Shown here piece by piece: positions 35,871 to 45,260 of a stretch of 64,000 nt of DNA. Origin of the DNA: Szabonella alba. Lineage in GTDB: Bacteria; Pseudomonadota; Alphaproteobacteria; Rhodobacterales; Rhodobacteraceae. Each line of letters starts with the position of its first letter. Positions within the stretch are counted from its first letter, which is position 1. The notes under the pieces were generated by a model. That model did not search any database, had not been told where the DNA came from, and saw only the letters and a program-made list of their open reading frames with translations. Where the stretch lies: contig NZ_JAESVN010000001.1 in assembly GCF_016765775.1 (NCBI RefSeq), forward strand, positions 558,001-622,000. Direction: 5' to 3'. A program made the position numbers and the translations under genes.

Positions 35871-37547
35871 ATGTCTGAAACAAGCCCCCCGACCGGTCCG
35901 GCGGTGCCGACGGCGCCTGAGTTTCTGCCCAAACTGCTGACCGTGCTGCGCGAAGGATACGGGATGCGCGATCTGCGCGCCGATGCCTTTGCCGGGCTGA
36001 CCGTCGCCATTGTGGCGCTGCCCTTGTCCATGGCCATCGCGATTGCCAGCGGGGTGGGGCCGGAGCGCGGCCTTTACACCACGATTGTCGGCGGGTTCCT
36101 TGTGTCGCTGCTGGGCGGCTCGCGGTTCCAGATCGGCGGCCCGGCGGGGGCCTTCATCGTGCTGGTGGCGGCCTGCGTGATGGCGACGGGCCTTGAAGGG
36201 CTGCTTCTGGCCACGTTCCTGTCAGGCTTCATGCTGATCGGGATCGGGGCGCTGCGGCTGGGCACCTATATCAAGTTCATTCCCTATCCGGTGACGGTCG
36301 GCTTTACCGCAGGCATCGCCGTCATCATCTTTGCCAGCCAGATCAAGGATCTGTTCGGCCTGTCGCTGCCCGGCGGCGAACCGGCCGAAATTGTGCCGAA
36401 GCTTGGCGCGCTCTGGGCCGCGCGGGACAGCGTCTCGCTGGCGGCACTCGCAGTGGCGACGGGCACGGTGCTGACGATCCTCGGGCTGAAGCGCTGGCGT
36501 CCGCATTGGCCGGGGCTGCTGATCGCCGTGATTGCGGCATCGGGGCTGAGTGCGGCCCTGTCCCTGCCGGTGGACACCATAGCCGCGCGCTTTGGCGACT
36601 TGCCGCGTGTGCTGCCCGCGCCCGCCCTGCCGGGGCTGTCGGTCGATGCGGTCTGGTCGGCACTGCCCTGGGCGGTCAGCTTCACCCTGCTGGGGGCGAT
36701 TGAATCGCTGCTTTCGGCGGTGGTCGCCGATGGCATGACCGGGCGGCAGCACCGGTCGAACGCCGAACTGGTGGCGCAGGGCGTGGCCAATATCGGATCT
36801 GCGGTCTTTGGCGGGTTCTGCGTGACCGGCACCATCGCGCGCACCGCCACCAATGTGCGGGCCGGATCACGCGGCCCGGTCTCAGGCATTCTGCATGCGC
36901 TGTTCGTGCTGGCCTTCATGCTGGTCGCGGCCCCGCTGGCGGGGTTCATTCCGCTGGCCGCACTGGCCGGGGTTCTGGCGATCGTGGCCTGGAACATGGC
37001 CGAGAAGGAAGAGCTTTGGGCGCTGATCCGCGCCACCCGCGCCGATGCGATGGTCGTGCTGGTCACCTTCGGTCTGGTCGTTTTCCGCGACCTGACGGAA
37101 GGCATCATCATCGGCGTGGCACTGGGCGGCGCGGTCTTCATCCGCCGCATGTCCGAGGCGGCCAGCGTGGATGAGGACGCGCCCCGCCGCCGCCATCCCC
37201 CTGCCGATTCCGGGGATGCCGCGCATGCCGGGATGGTGGTGTGCCATCTGCGCGGTCCCTATTTCTTTGGCGCCGCCGCGCGACTGGGGTCGGTCCTGGA
37301 CCGGATCGCCGACCGTCCACAGGCCTTTGTCGTCGATTTCGCCGATGTGCCCTTCATCGACAGCTCTGGCGCGCGCAGCTTTGAGGTTCTGGCCCGCAAG
37401 ACCGCGCGCAAGGGGGGGCTTTTGTATTTCGTGCGTGTGAATGACGAGGTGCGCGCCATGCTGGAAAAGCACGGGCTGGCCGAGGGGCATTTGCGCTATC
37501 GTGGCAATATCGAGGCGGTCGAGGCGGAACTGGGCCTCGCACCCTAA
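35871..37547 (+). CDS. SulP family anion transporter with STAS domain
   Basis: A 558-residue SLC26/SulP protein. The membrane part (about residues 30-425) begins with DLRADAFAGLTVAIVALPLSMA and contains FQIGGPAGAFIVLVA; the cytoplasmic STAS domain (about 445-555) holds the FIDSSGARSFEVL loop. Members carry sulfate, bicarbonate or dicarboxylates; the substrate here is unknown. The distance to the acetate genes (438 nt, A/T-rich) speaks against co-transcription. Confidence 0.92.
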   Translation: MSETSPPTGPAVPTAPEFLPKLLTVLREGYGMRDLRADAFAGLTVAIVALPLSMAIAIASGVGPERGLYTTIVGGFLVSLLGGSRFQIGGPAGAFIVLVAACVMATGLEGLLLATFLSGFMLIGIGALRLGTYIKFIPYPVTVGFTAGIAVIIFASQIKDLFGLSLPGGEPAEIVPKLGALWAARDSVSLAALAVATGTVLTILGLKRWRPHWPGLLIAVIAASGLSAALSLPVDTIAARFGDLPRVLPAPALPGLSVDAVWSALPWAVSFTLLGAIESLLSAVVADGMTGRQHRSNAELVAQGVANIGSAVFGGFCVTGTIARTATNVRAGSRGPVSGILHALFVLAFMLVAAPLAGFIPLAALAGVLAIVAWNMAEKEELWALIRATRADAMVVLVTFGLVVFRDLTEGIIIGVALGGAVFIRRMSEAASVDEDAPRRRHPPADSGDAAHAGMVVCHLRGPYFFGAAARLGSVLDRIADRPQAFVVDFADVPFIDSSGARSFEVLARKTARKGGLLYFVRVNDEVRAMLEKHGLAEGHLRYRGNIEAVEAELGLAP

Positions 37548-37985
37548 GGTCGAATCGCTTCCCTTCCTTCGGAACGTCCGGCGTCATGACCCACCGGCGG
37601 TGTATCGGATGATTGCGCTATCATCGCCGGGCTGTTCCGCTCTGTGCAGGCAAGCAGTCTGCGATGATTTTGCGGCGCGCCGCGCGATGATCTGCCATCG
37701 GGTGTCACAGGCCCCGCCTGTTGAGGCTGATCAGGCACCCGATCACGCGGGCGTGACCAACCTAAAGCCTTGAAAAGCCTTGTCAAAATTCTGCCTCAAT
37801 TTACATCGTTTTCAGAATTGCGCCCGATGTCGTTAATTAATTTACAGAAAAATCCTTTTTACAAAAAGGGTTATGAGAAAATTGACACCTGCGCTAAACT
37901 CCTGCACAGGGAAGAACGGGCGCGCTGCAGGGCGTCCCGGATTTGGGGGCGCCCCCGGAGCGCTCCGGAAAGAGGAGGATCAACC
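37548..37985. promoter_or_regulatory. 438-nt control region of the acetate genes
   Basis: No gene is supported here. The part at about 37770-37895 is the most A/T-rich stretch of the window and contains TTAATTAA (about 37834), a CCTTTTT/AAAAAGG inverted repeat (about 37854-37869) and TTGACA near 37883. The last 40 nt before acs hold two overlapping palindromes, GGGGGCGCCCCC (37945-37956) and CCGGAGCGCTCCGG (37955-37968), abutting the ribosome binding site AGAGGAGG, so the mRNA leader can fold next to the start. Confidence 0.55.
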
Positions 37986-39950
37986 ATGTCGCAACCCATG
38001 CAGGCGCAAGGGGTCTATGCCGCATCCGATGATTTCATCGCGGGCGCCCATGTCAATGCCGACCAATATGCCGCTATGTATGCGGATTCGGTCGCGGACC
38101 CGGTCACGTTCTGGGCCGGTCAGGCGCGGCGCATCGACTGGATCCGCCCCTTCACCCGCGTCAAGAACACCGATTTCACGCTGGGGCAGGTCTCGATCAA
38201 ATGGTTCGAAGACGGGCATCTGAACGTCTCGGCCAATTGCATCGACCGCCACATGACCACGCGGGCGGGTCAGACCGCGATCATCTGGGAACCCGATGAT
38301 CCCAAGACCCCGGCCCTGCATATCACCTATGCCGAGCTTCTGGAAAACACCTGCCGCATGGCCAATGTGCTGAAGGCGCAGGGCGTGAAACAGGGCGACC
38401 GGGTGGTGATCTATCTGCCGATGATCCCCGAAGCGGCCTATGCGATGCTGGCCTGCGCGCGGCTGGGGGCGATCCATTCGGTCGTCTTTGCAGGATTTTC
38501 GCCCGATGCGCTGGCCAACCGGATCAATGGCTGCGATGCGCGTGTCGTCATCACCGCCGATACCGCGCCGCGTGGCGGGCGCAAGACCGCGCTCAAGTCC
38601 AATGCCGATGCGGCGCTGCTGAATTGCGACGACCGGGTGAAATGCCTTGTCGTGAAACATACCGGTGACCAGACCACATGGGTTTCGGGCCGCGATGTCG
38701 ATGTGAAGGCCGAAATGGCCGCCGCCGCGCCCTATTGTTCCTATGTCGAGGTCGGGGCCGAGGACCCGCTGTTCATTCTTTACACCTCGGGTTCCACCGG
38801 CAAGCCGAAGGGGGTTGTGCATACCTCGGGCGGCTATCTGGTCTATGCCGCGATGACCCATCAGATGACCTTTGACTATCAGGATGGTGACATCTTCTGG
38901 TGCACGGCCGATGTGGGCTGGGTCACCGGACACAGCTATATCATCTATGGTCCGCTGGCCAATGGCGCGACCACACTGATGTTCGAAGGTGTTCCGACAT
39001 GGCCCGATGCGGGCCGGTTCTGGGAGGTTTGCGCCAAGCATAAGGTCAACCAGTTCTACACCGCCCCCACCGCGATCCGCGCGCTGATGGGGCAGGGCGC
39101 GGAATGGGTGGAAAAGCATGATCTTTCCAGCCTGAAACTGCTGGGTTCGGTGGGTGAGCCGATCAACCCCGAGGCTTGGAACTGGTATAACACCCATGTC
39201 GGCAAGGGCCGCTGCCCCATCGTCGACACCTTCTGGCAGACCGAAACCGGCGGCCATATCATCACGCCGCTGCCGGGGGCGATCGCGCAGAAACCGGGTT
39301 CGGCGACCAAGCCCTTCTTCGGGGTGAAACCGGTCGTGCTGGACCCCGCGACGGGGGCCGAGCAGACCGAGACCGCGACCGATGGCGTGCTGTGCATCGC
39401 CGACAGCTGGCCGGGACAGATGCGCACGCTCTGGGATGATCACGCCCGGTTCGAGGAGGCCTATTTCAGCCAGTATCCCGGTTACTACTTTACCGGCGAC
39501 GGCTGCCGCCGGGATGCGGATGGCTATTACTGGATCACGGGCCGCGTCGATGATGTCATCAACGTCTCGGGCCACCGTATGGGCACGGCCGAGGTGGAAT
39601 CGGCACTGGTCGCGCATGAACATGTCGCCGAGGCCGCCGTCGTGGGCTATCCGCATGACATCAAGGGGCAGGGCATCTATGCCTATGTCACGCTGATGAA
39701 CGATGTGGAACCGACGGAGGAGTTGCGCAAGGAGCTTGTCAAATGGGTCCGCACCGAGATCGGCCCAATCGCCAGCCCCGACCTGATCCAATGGGCGCCC
39801 GGCCTGCCCAAGACCCGTTCAGGCAAGATCATGCGCCGCATCCTGCGCAAGATCGCCGAGAATGATTACGGCGCCCTTGGCGATACCTCGACGCTGGCCG
39901 ACCCCTCGGTGGTCGATCAGCTGATCGAGAACCGAATGAACCGGGGATGA
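37986..39950 (+). CDS. acs: acetate--CoA ligase
   Basis: A 654-residue AMP-forming acetyl-CoA synthetase. AMP-binding [11 protein letters not shown], the acyl-site [10 protein letters not shown], and the C-terminal [11 protein letters not shown] with Lys614, the conserved acetylation-controlled catalytic lysine, are all intact. It activates acetate to acetyl-CoA with release of AMP and PPi. AGAGGAGG gives a strong ribosome binding site for the ATG at 37986. Its stop overlaps the adk start as ATGA (39947-39950), and an acetate-type symporter follows. Confidence 0.97.
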   Translation: MSQPMQAQGVYAASDDFIAGAHVNADQYAAMYADSVADPVTFWAGQARRIDWIRPFTRVKNTDFTLGQVSIKWFEDGHLNVSANCIDRHMTTRAGQTAIIWEPDDPKTPALHITYAELLENTCRMANVLKAQGVKQGDRVVIYLPMIPEAAYAMLACARLGAIHSVVFAGFSPDALANRINGCDARVVITADTAPRGGRKTALKSNADAALLNCDDRVKCLVVKHTGDQTTWVSGRDVDVKAEMAAAAPYCSYVEVGAEDPLFILYTSGSTGKPKGVVHTSGGYLVYAAMTHQMTFDYQDGDIFWCTADVGWVTGHSYIIYGPLANGATTLMFEGVPTWPDAGRFWEVCAKHKVNQFYTAPTAIRALMGQGAEWVEKHDLSSLKLLGSVGEPINPEAWNWYNTHVGKGRCPIVDTFWQTETGGHIITPLPGAIAQKPGSATKPFFGVKPVVLDPATGAEQTETATDGVLCIADSWPGQMRTLWDDHARFEEAYFSQYPGYYFTGDGCRRDADGYYWITGRVDDVINVSGHRMGTAEVESALVAHEHVAEAAVVGYPHDIKGQGIYAYVTLMNDVEPTEELRKELVKWVRTEIGPIASPDLIQWAPGLPKTRSGKIMRRILRKIAENDYGALGDTSTLADPSVVDQLIENRMNRG

Positions 39951-40636
39951 CCGCGATGCCCGACCGCATCGGTGCGCCCGCCGTCCTGATCCTGCTCGGG
40001 CCTCCGGGCGCGGGCAAGGGCACGCAGGCGCGCAAGCTGGAACAGGATTTCGGTCTGGTCCAGCTTTCGACCGGCGATCTCTTGCGCGCCGCCGTTGCCG
40101 CCGGAACCGCTGCGGGCCTTCAGGCAAAGGCGGTGATGGAGGCGGGTGGGCTGGTAAGCGATGAGATAGTGCTGGCGATCCTCAAGGACCGGATGGCCGC
40201 GCCCGATACCGGGCGGGGCGTCATCCTTGACGGTTTCCCGCGCACTGCCGGACAGGCCGGGGCGCTGGATGCGCTTTTGGCCGGGTCGGGCCAGCGCGTG
40301 ACGGCGGCGATCTCCATGGAGGTGGAGGACGCCCCGATGATTGCCCGCGTTGCGGGCAGGTATACCTGCGCCAGTTGTGGCGAAGGCTATCATGATGAGT
40401 TCCGGCAACCCGCCAAGGCGGGCGTTTGCGACAGATGCGGCGGCACCGCCTTCAGGCGGCGCAGCGATGACAATGCCGAAACGGCGGGGGCGCGGCTGGC
40501 CGCGTATCACGCCCAGACGGCCCCCCTGATCGCCTATTACGAAGGGCGCGGCCTGTTGCACCGCGTCGATGCCATGCGCGGTATCGACGAGGTGGCGCAG
40601 GCCCTGTCCGGCATCGTGAGCCGCGTTTCGGGATGA
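39947..40636 (+). CDS. adk: adenylate kinase (acs-linked)
   Basis: A 229-residue long-form adenylate kinase. P-loop [12 protein letters not shown]-site [15 protein letters not shown], and a lid with four cysteines (CASC and CDRC) expected to bind zinc. It converts AMP and ATP to two ADP. The start overlaps the acs stop by 4 nt; an ATG at 39956 with GGGGAT upstream is an alternative. Acs makes one AMP per acetate, so coupling with an AMP-recycling kinase is metabolically apt. In related genomes another adk usually sits in the ribosomal protein operon, so this may be a dedicated paralogue. Confidence 0.95.
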   Translation: MTAMPDRIGAPAVLILLGPPGAGKGTQARKLEQDFGLVQLSTGDLLRAAVAAGTAAGLQAKAVMEAGGLVSDEIVLAILKDRMAAPDTGRGVILDGFPRTAGQAGALDALLAGSGQRVTAAISMEVEDAPMIARVAGRYTCASCGEGYHDEFRQPAKAGVCDRCGGTAFRRRSDDNAETAGARLAAYHAQTAPLIAYYEGRGLLHRVDAMRGIDEVAQALSGIVSRVSG

Positions 40637-40697
40637 AGGGAAGGGCTGCCCGCCATACCGGGGGGCGGTTGAGGGATAAATTCAGGGAGTAACGCAA

Positions 40698-40955
40698 ATG
40701 GCGGAGAAAACATCGTCAAACGCCTATTGGGACGCGAATATCCGGATCATCAGCATCTGTCTGGCGATCTGGTTCCTGTGTTCCTTCGGTTTCGGCATCC
40801 TGCTGCGGCCGATGCTGTCGGGCATTTCCGTGGGCGGCACGGATCTCGGGTTCTGGTTCGCCCAGCAGGGATCCATTCTCGTCTTTCTGGTCCTGATCTT
40901 CTTCTACGCCTGGAAGATGAACAAGGTCGACGCCGAGCACGGCGTGGAAGAATAA
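40698..40955 (+). CDS. DUF4212 small subunit of sodium:solute symporter
   Basis: An 85-residue protein with two membrane helices (IISICLAIWFLCSFGFGILL and GSILVFLVLIFFYAWKM) and the diagnostic N-terminal YWDANIRII. DUF4212 proteins pair with the VC_2705-type sodium:solute symporter encoded next. CAGGGAG precedes the ATG. It is likely a partner subunit. Confidence 0.93.
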   Translation: MAEKTSSNAYWDANIRIISICLAIWFLCSFGFGILLRPMLSGISVGGTDLGFWFAQQGSILVFLVLIFFYAWKMNKVDAEHGVEE

Positions 40956-40968
40956 GGGACACAGGGAC

Positions 40969-42789
40969 ATGGATCAATATACCCTCAACCTGCTGGTGGT
41001 GGGCGCGTCCTTCGCGCTTTACATCGGCATCGCGATCTGGGCCCGCGCGGGTTCGACCGCTGAATTCTATGCCGCCGGTCAGGGCGTTCCGCCCGTCATG
41101 AACGGCATGGCGACGGCGGCTGACTGGATGTCGGCGGCGTCCTTCATCTCGATGGCGGGCATCATCGCGCTGGCGCCTGCGGGCGGCTATACGCAATCGG
41201 CCTTCCTGATGGGCTGGACCGGGGGCTATGTGCTTCTGGCGCTGCTGCTTGCGCCCTATCTGCGCAAGTTCGGCAAGTTCACCGTGCCGGAATTCGTGGG
41301 TGACCGCTTCTATTCCGGCGGTGCGCGGCTGGTGGCGGTGATCTGCCTGATCGTGATCTCGGTCACCTATGTGATCGGCCAGATGCGCGGCGTCGGCGTG
41401 ACCTTCGCGCGCTTTCTGGAGGTCAGCACCGATACAGGCCTTTATATCGGCGCGGCAATCGTCTTTGCCTATGCCGTGTTCGGCGGCATGAAGGGCATCA
41501 CCTATACGCAGGTTGCGCAATATTGCGTGCTGATCGTTGCCTATACCATTCCGGCAATCTTCATCTCGCTGTCGCTGACCGGGTCGTTCCTGCCGCAGCT
41601 TGGTCTGTTCGGCACCTATGCGCCCTCGGGCGGGGATGTGGCCTTCCTGACCAAGCTTGATCAGGTCGTGGTGGAACTGGGCTTCACGCAATACACCTCG
41701 CATACGACCTCGACGCTGAACATGTTCCTGTTCACCATGTCGCTGATGATCGGCACCGCGGGCCTTCCGCATGTCATCATCCGCTTCTTCACCGTGCCGA
41801 AAGTGGCCGATGCGCGCTGGTCGGCAGGCTGGGCGCTGGTCTTCATCGCGCTGCTTTACACCGTGGCACCCGCCGTGGGGTCGATGGCGCGTCTGAACCT
41901 GACCACGACCTTCTGGCCGAATGCGGTTGCCGGTCAGGCGCTTGAGGGCGATGCGATCAGCCTTGAGGCGATCAATACCGATCCGAACCTGTCCTGGATC
42001 AACACCTGGGAAAATACCGGACTTCTGGCCTTTGAGGACAAGAACGGCGACGGCCTGATCCAGTATTACAACGATGCCAATCCGGCGATGCAGGCCATCG
42101 CGGCCGAACGCGGCTGGACCGGCAATGAACTGACCAAGGTCGACAATGACATGATGGTTCTCGCCAATCCCGAGATCGCACAGCTTCCGGGCTGGGTGAT
42201 CGCGCTGGTTGCGGCGGGCGGTCTGGCGGCGGCTTTGTCCACGGCGGCAGGTCTGTTGCTGGCCATCTCCTCGGCCATCAGCCATGACCTTATCAAAGGC
42301 TCGATCAATCCGAACATTTCGGAAAAGGGTGAACTGATGGCGGCGCGGGTCTCGATGGCCTTCGCGATCGTGGTGGCGACATGGCTGGGGCTCAATCCGC
42401 CCGGCTTTGCCGCACAGGTTGTGGCGCTGGCCTTCGGTCTGGCGGCGGCAACCATCTTCCCAGTGCTGATGATGGGCATCTTCTCGAAGAAGGTGAACAA
42501 GGAAGGCGCGATTGCGGGCATGCTGGTGGGGCTGATTGCGACCTCGGTCTATATCTTCCTCTATCTCGGCTGGTTCTTCGTCCCGGGAACCGCGATGCTG
42601 GCCAATACGCCGGACGCATGGCTGTTCGGCATTGCCCCGGCCTCGTTCGGAACGATTGGCGCGATCCTGAACTTCGTGACTGCCTATGTGGTCTCGTCGA
42701 TGACCCGGCCGGTGCCGGAGCACATTCAGGAACTGGTCGAATCGATCCGCGTGCCGAAAGGCGCAGGGGCCGCGACCGGCCATCACTGA
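40969..42789 (+). CDS. sodium:solute symporter, VC_2705 subfamily (probable acetate carrier)
   Basis: A 606-residue SSS-family carrier with about 13-14 membrane segments (AADWMSAASFISMAGIIAL, GQMRGVGVTFARFLEVS, TAGLPHVIIRFFTV). A polar insert at about residues 315-390 with WINTWENTGLLAFEDKNGDG is typical of this subfamily. The pairing with DUF4212 and acs suggests uptake of acetate or another short monocarboxylate. It begins 13 nt after the small subunit with AAGGGACACAGGGAC upstream. Confidence 0.93.
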   Translation: MDQYTLNLLVVGASFALYIGIAIWARAGSTAEFYAAGQGVPPVMNGMATAADWMSAASFISMAGIIALAPAGGYTQSAFLMGWTGGYVLLALLLAPYLRKFGKFTVPEFVGDRFYSGGARLVAVICLIVISVTYVIGQMRGVGVTFARFLEVSTDTGLYIGAAIVFAYAVFGGMKGITYTQVAQYCVLIVAYTIPAIFISLSLTGSFLPQLGLFGTYAPSGGDVAFLTKLDQVVVELGFTQYTSHTTSTLNMFLFTMSLMIGTAGLPHVIIRFFTVPKVADARWSAGWALVFIALLYTVAPAVGSMARLNLTTTFWPNAVAGQALEGDAISLEAINTDPNLSWINTWENTGLLAFEDKNGDGLIQYYNDANPAMQAIAAERGWTGNELTKVDNDMMVLANPEIAQLPGWVIALVAAGGLAAALSTAAGLLLAISSAISHDLIKGSINPNISEKGELMAARVSMAFAIVVATWLGLNPPGFAAQVVALAFGLAAATIFPVLMMGIFSKKVNKEGAIAGMLVGLIATSVYIFLYLGWFFVPGTAMLANTPDAWLFGIAPASFGTIGAILNFVTAYVVSSMTRPVPEHIQELVESIRVPKGAGAATGHH

Positions 42790-42797
42790 CAAAAACG

Positions 42798-42828
42798 GCC
42801 CGCCCCCCGGCAAGACCGGGAGGCGGGC
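42798..42828 (+). terminator. hairpin between symporter and DUF294 gene
   Basis: Arms GCCCGCC/GGCGGGC and CCCGG/CCGGG around CAAGA start 8 nt after the symporter stop. There is no U run, and the next gene begins 15 nt later, so it probably attenuates or protects mRNA rather than fully terminating. Confidence 0.55.
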
Positions 42829-42842
42829 ACCCTTGTGGATGG

Positions 42843-44687
42843 ATGACGCGCATGGTGACGGGCATGGACAGCACCACCACGGCAATCGTCGGGTTTCTGG
42901 AAACCGTGCATCCCTATGACACGCTGGCCGCGGCCGATCTGGCCCGGCTGGCCGCGCTGTTCAGCCGCCGCGACTATGCGGCAGGCGACGAAATCTACCA
43001 TGCAGGACAGCCGCTGTCCGGCCTTTATCTGATCCAGCAGGGCTCGGTCGAGGTGCTGGAACCCTCGGGCGGGCTGATCTCGCTGCTGGGGCCGCGCAAT
43101 TCCTTTGGCGAACGCGGATTGATGCGCGACGGGCTGGCCGTGACCACCGCGCGCGCGACCGAAGCATCGGCCATTCTTCTTCTGACAACGGCCGAGTTCC
43201 GGCGGCTGATCGCCGAATTTCCGGCCTTTGAACGGTTCTTTGGCAGGGGACGCGGACAAGAGGCGCGCGCCGCCGATCTGACAACGCAGAAAGTGGCCGA
43301 TCTGATGGCGCGCAGCCCGGTGACGGCGCTGGCGGGCGACACGATCCGCCGCGCTGCCGAGCGGATGCGCGACAATCATGTCTCCTCCTTGCCGGTGCTG
43401 GAGGGCGACCGTCTGATCGGCATTGTCACCACGCGCGACATGACCGGGCGGGCGCTGGCGGCGGGGCTGGACCCCGAAAGCCCGGTCACCGCGATCATGA
43501 CGCCCGATCCGGTGACCCTTGCGCCCGGCAATCTGGGCTCGGACATCCTGCATGTGATGCTGGAACGCCGCATCGGCCATCTGCCGGTCGTGGAGCGGGA
43601 TCAACTGGTCGGCATCGTCACCCAGACCGACATCACCCGGTTTCAGGCCGTGTCCTCGGCGCTGCTGGTGCGCGATGCGGCCAGTGCCGCAGGGGTTGCC
43701 GATCTGGCCGCCGTCACCGCACGCATCCCGCGGCTTCTGATGCAACTCGTCGCCGCCAACAACCCGCATGAGGTGGTCACCCGCCTTGTCACCGACATTG
43801 CCGATACCGTGACGCGCCGCCTGTTGGCGCTGGCCGAGGCAGCGCTTGGCCCGCCCCCGGTGCCCTATCTGTGGCTTGCCTGCGGATCGCAGGGGCGGCA
43901 GGACCAGACCGGCGTTTCCGATCAGGACAATTGCCTGTTCCTCGACGATGCGGTGACCGAGGCCGATATGGACTATTTCGCCGAACTGACCCGGCGGGTC
44001 TGTGACGGGCTGAACGATTGCGGCTATGTCTATTGCCCCGGCGACATGATGGCCACGAACCCCCGCTGGCGGCAGCCGGTGCGCGTCTGGCGCGACTATT
44101 TCCGGGGCTGGATCGCCCGCCCCGACCCGATGGCGCAGATGCTGGCCTCGGTCATGTTCGACCTGCGCCCCATCGGCGGCACCGCGGCGCTTTACCGCGA
44201 CCTTCAGGCTGAAACCCTGGGCCTTGCCTCGAAAAACTCGATCTTTGTCGCGCATATGGTGGCCAATTCCCTGAAACATGCCCCGCCGCTTGGGCTGTTG
44301 CGCGGCTTTGCCACCCTGCGCTCGGGCGAACATCGCGACCATATCGACCTGAAACATAACGGCGTGGTGCCGGTGACCGATCTGGGCCGGGTCTATGCGC
44401 TGATCGGCGCGCTGGAACCGGTCAATACCCGCGCCCGGCTCGAGGCGGCCGAAGCGGCGGGCGTGATTTCGGTTTCGGGCGCGCGCGACCTGATCGAGGC
44501 CTATGACCTGATTGCCGAGGTGCGGCTGGAAAATCAGGCCCGGCTGATCCGGTCAGGCCGCAAGCCCGACAATTTCATGGCGCCGTCCGATCTGTCGGAT
44601 TTCGAACGCTCGCATCTGCGCGATGCCTTCGTCGTGGTGCGCACGATGCAATCCGCCGTGGGGCAGTCCCGCGGCGCCCGAAGCTGA
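42843..44687 (+). CDS. cNMP-binding/CBS/DUF294 nucleotidyltransferase-like protein
   Basis: A 614-residue signalling protein. Order: cyclic-nucleotide-binding-like domain (about 25-135; GDEIYHAGQPLSGLYLIQQG, NSFGERGLM), two CBS domains (about 150-270; MTPDPVTLAPGN), a GlnD-like nucleotidyltransferase domain (about 335-480; ACGSQGRQDQTGVSDQDN keeps the GSxxR and DxD elements) and a DUF294 C-terminal domain. CBS pairs often sense AMP/ATP and would fit an AMP-producing pathway. The target of the nucleotidyltransferase is unknown. ATGs at 42843, 42852 and 42864 are possible starts. The gene lies within the acetate block; association of this family with acs/symporter genes is seen in other proteobacteria. 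Confidence 0.85.
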   Translation: MTRMVTGMDSTTTAIVGFLETVHPYDTLAAADLARLAALFSRRDYAAGDEIYHAGQPLSGLYLIQQGSVEVLEPSGGLISLLGPRNSFGERGLMRDGLAVTTARATEASAILLLTTAEFRRLIAEFPAFERFFGRGRGQEARAADLTTQKVADLMARSPVTALAGDTIRRAAERMRDNHVSSLPVLEGDRLIGIVTTRDMTGRALAAGLDPESPVTAIMTPDPVTLAPGNLGSDILHVMLERRIGHLPVVERDQLVGIVTQTDITRFQAVSSALLVRDAASAAGVADLAAVTARIPRLLMQLVAANNPHEVVTRLVTDIADTVTRRLLALAEAALGPPPVPYLWLACGSQGRQDQTGVSDQDNCLFLDDAVTEADMDYFAELTRRVCDGLNDCGYVYCPGDMMATNPRWRQPVRVWRDYFRGWIARPDPMAQMLASVMFDLRPIGGTAALYRDLQAETLGLASKNSIFVAHMVANSLKHAPPLGLLRGFATLRSGEHRDHIDLKHNGVVPVTDLGRVYALIGALEPVNTRARLEAAEAAGVISVSGARDLIEAYDLIAEVRLENQARLIRSGRKPDNFMAPSDLSDFERSHLRDAFVVVRTMQSAVGQSRGARS

Positions 44688-44694
44688 GGTTTTT

Positions 44695-44751
44695 CCCATG
44701 ACGCTTGACGTATTCCCTGTGACGATTGACCTGCCCCATGACGCTTGACGT
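44695..44751 (+). repeat. 17-nt direct repeat over the start of the membrane protein gene
   Basis: CCCATGACGCTTGACGT occurs at 44695-44711 and again at 44735-44751, with a related GTGACGATTGACC between them. The second copy contains the true ATG (44738); the first ATG (44698) opens a frame of only 16 codons in another phase. The copies are 40 nt apart. Confidence 0.8.
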
Positions 44752-45259
44752 GATCGCCGCCTTCTGTGCCGGGGCCGCGCTTGCCGGGTTCGTGATGATC
44801 CTGCGCAGGTTCACCGGCACCCTCTTGCCGCGCTGGTCGATCCCCGCCGCTGCGGGGCTGGGGATGCTGCTGTTTACGGTCTGGAACGAATACAGCTGGT
44901 TTTCGCGGGTCACCGGCCAGTTGTCACCCGAGGTGGCGGTGTTGTCGGCCCCGACCGAAAGCATGCCCTGGCGGCCCTGGACCTATCTTGTGCCGGTTTC
45001 CTTCCGCTTCATGGCGCTTGATGTGCCGGGTATGGTGTGGTCCGAACAGAACCCCGCCCTGCGCCGGGGCGATGCACTGCTGGTGCAGCGCTGGAAACCC
45101 ACGCTGCGCATTCCCATGGCGTTTGACTGCGATCAGGGCAGGCGGGCCGATCTTCTGGCCGGGGCCACGCTGGCCCCCGATGGCACGCTGAGCGGTGCGC
45201 GCTGGCAGGAGGTCGCGCCCGATGACCAGTTGCAGCGCGCCGCCTGCCGGGAGGGTTGA
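44738..45259 (+). CDS. membrane-anchored protein of unknown function
   Basis: A 173-residue protein with two hydrophobic segments at about residues 3-22 and 33-48, then a soluble part with ESMPWRPWTYLVPVSFRFMALD, SEQNPALRRGDALLVQRW and a Cys pair (FDCDQGRR, RAACREG). I do not recognise a named family. It sits between the DUF294 protein and the response regulator, 1 nt from the latter's ATG, so it should belong to the same operon. A duplicated start sequence precedes it. Confidence 0.7.
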   Translation: MTLDVIAAFCAGAALAGFVMILRRFTGTLLPRWSIPAAAGLGMLLFTVWNEYSWFSRVTGQLSPEVAVLSAPTESMPWRPWTYLVPVSFRFMALDVPGMVWSEQNPALRRGDALLVQRWKPTLRIPMAFDCDQGRRADLLAGATLAPDGTLSGARWQEVAPDDQLQRAACREG

Positions 45260-45260
45260 G

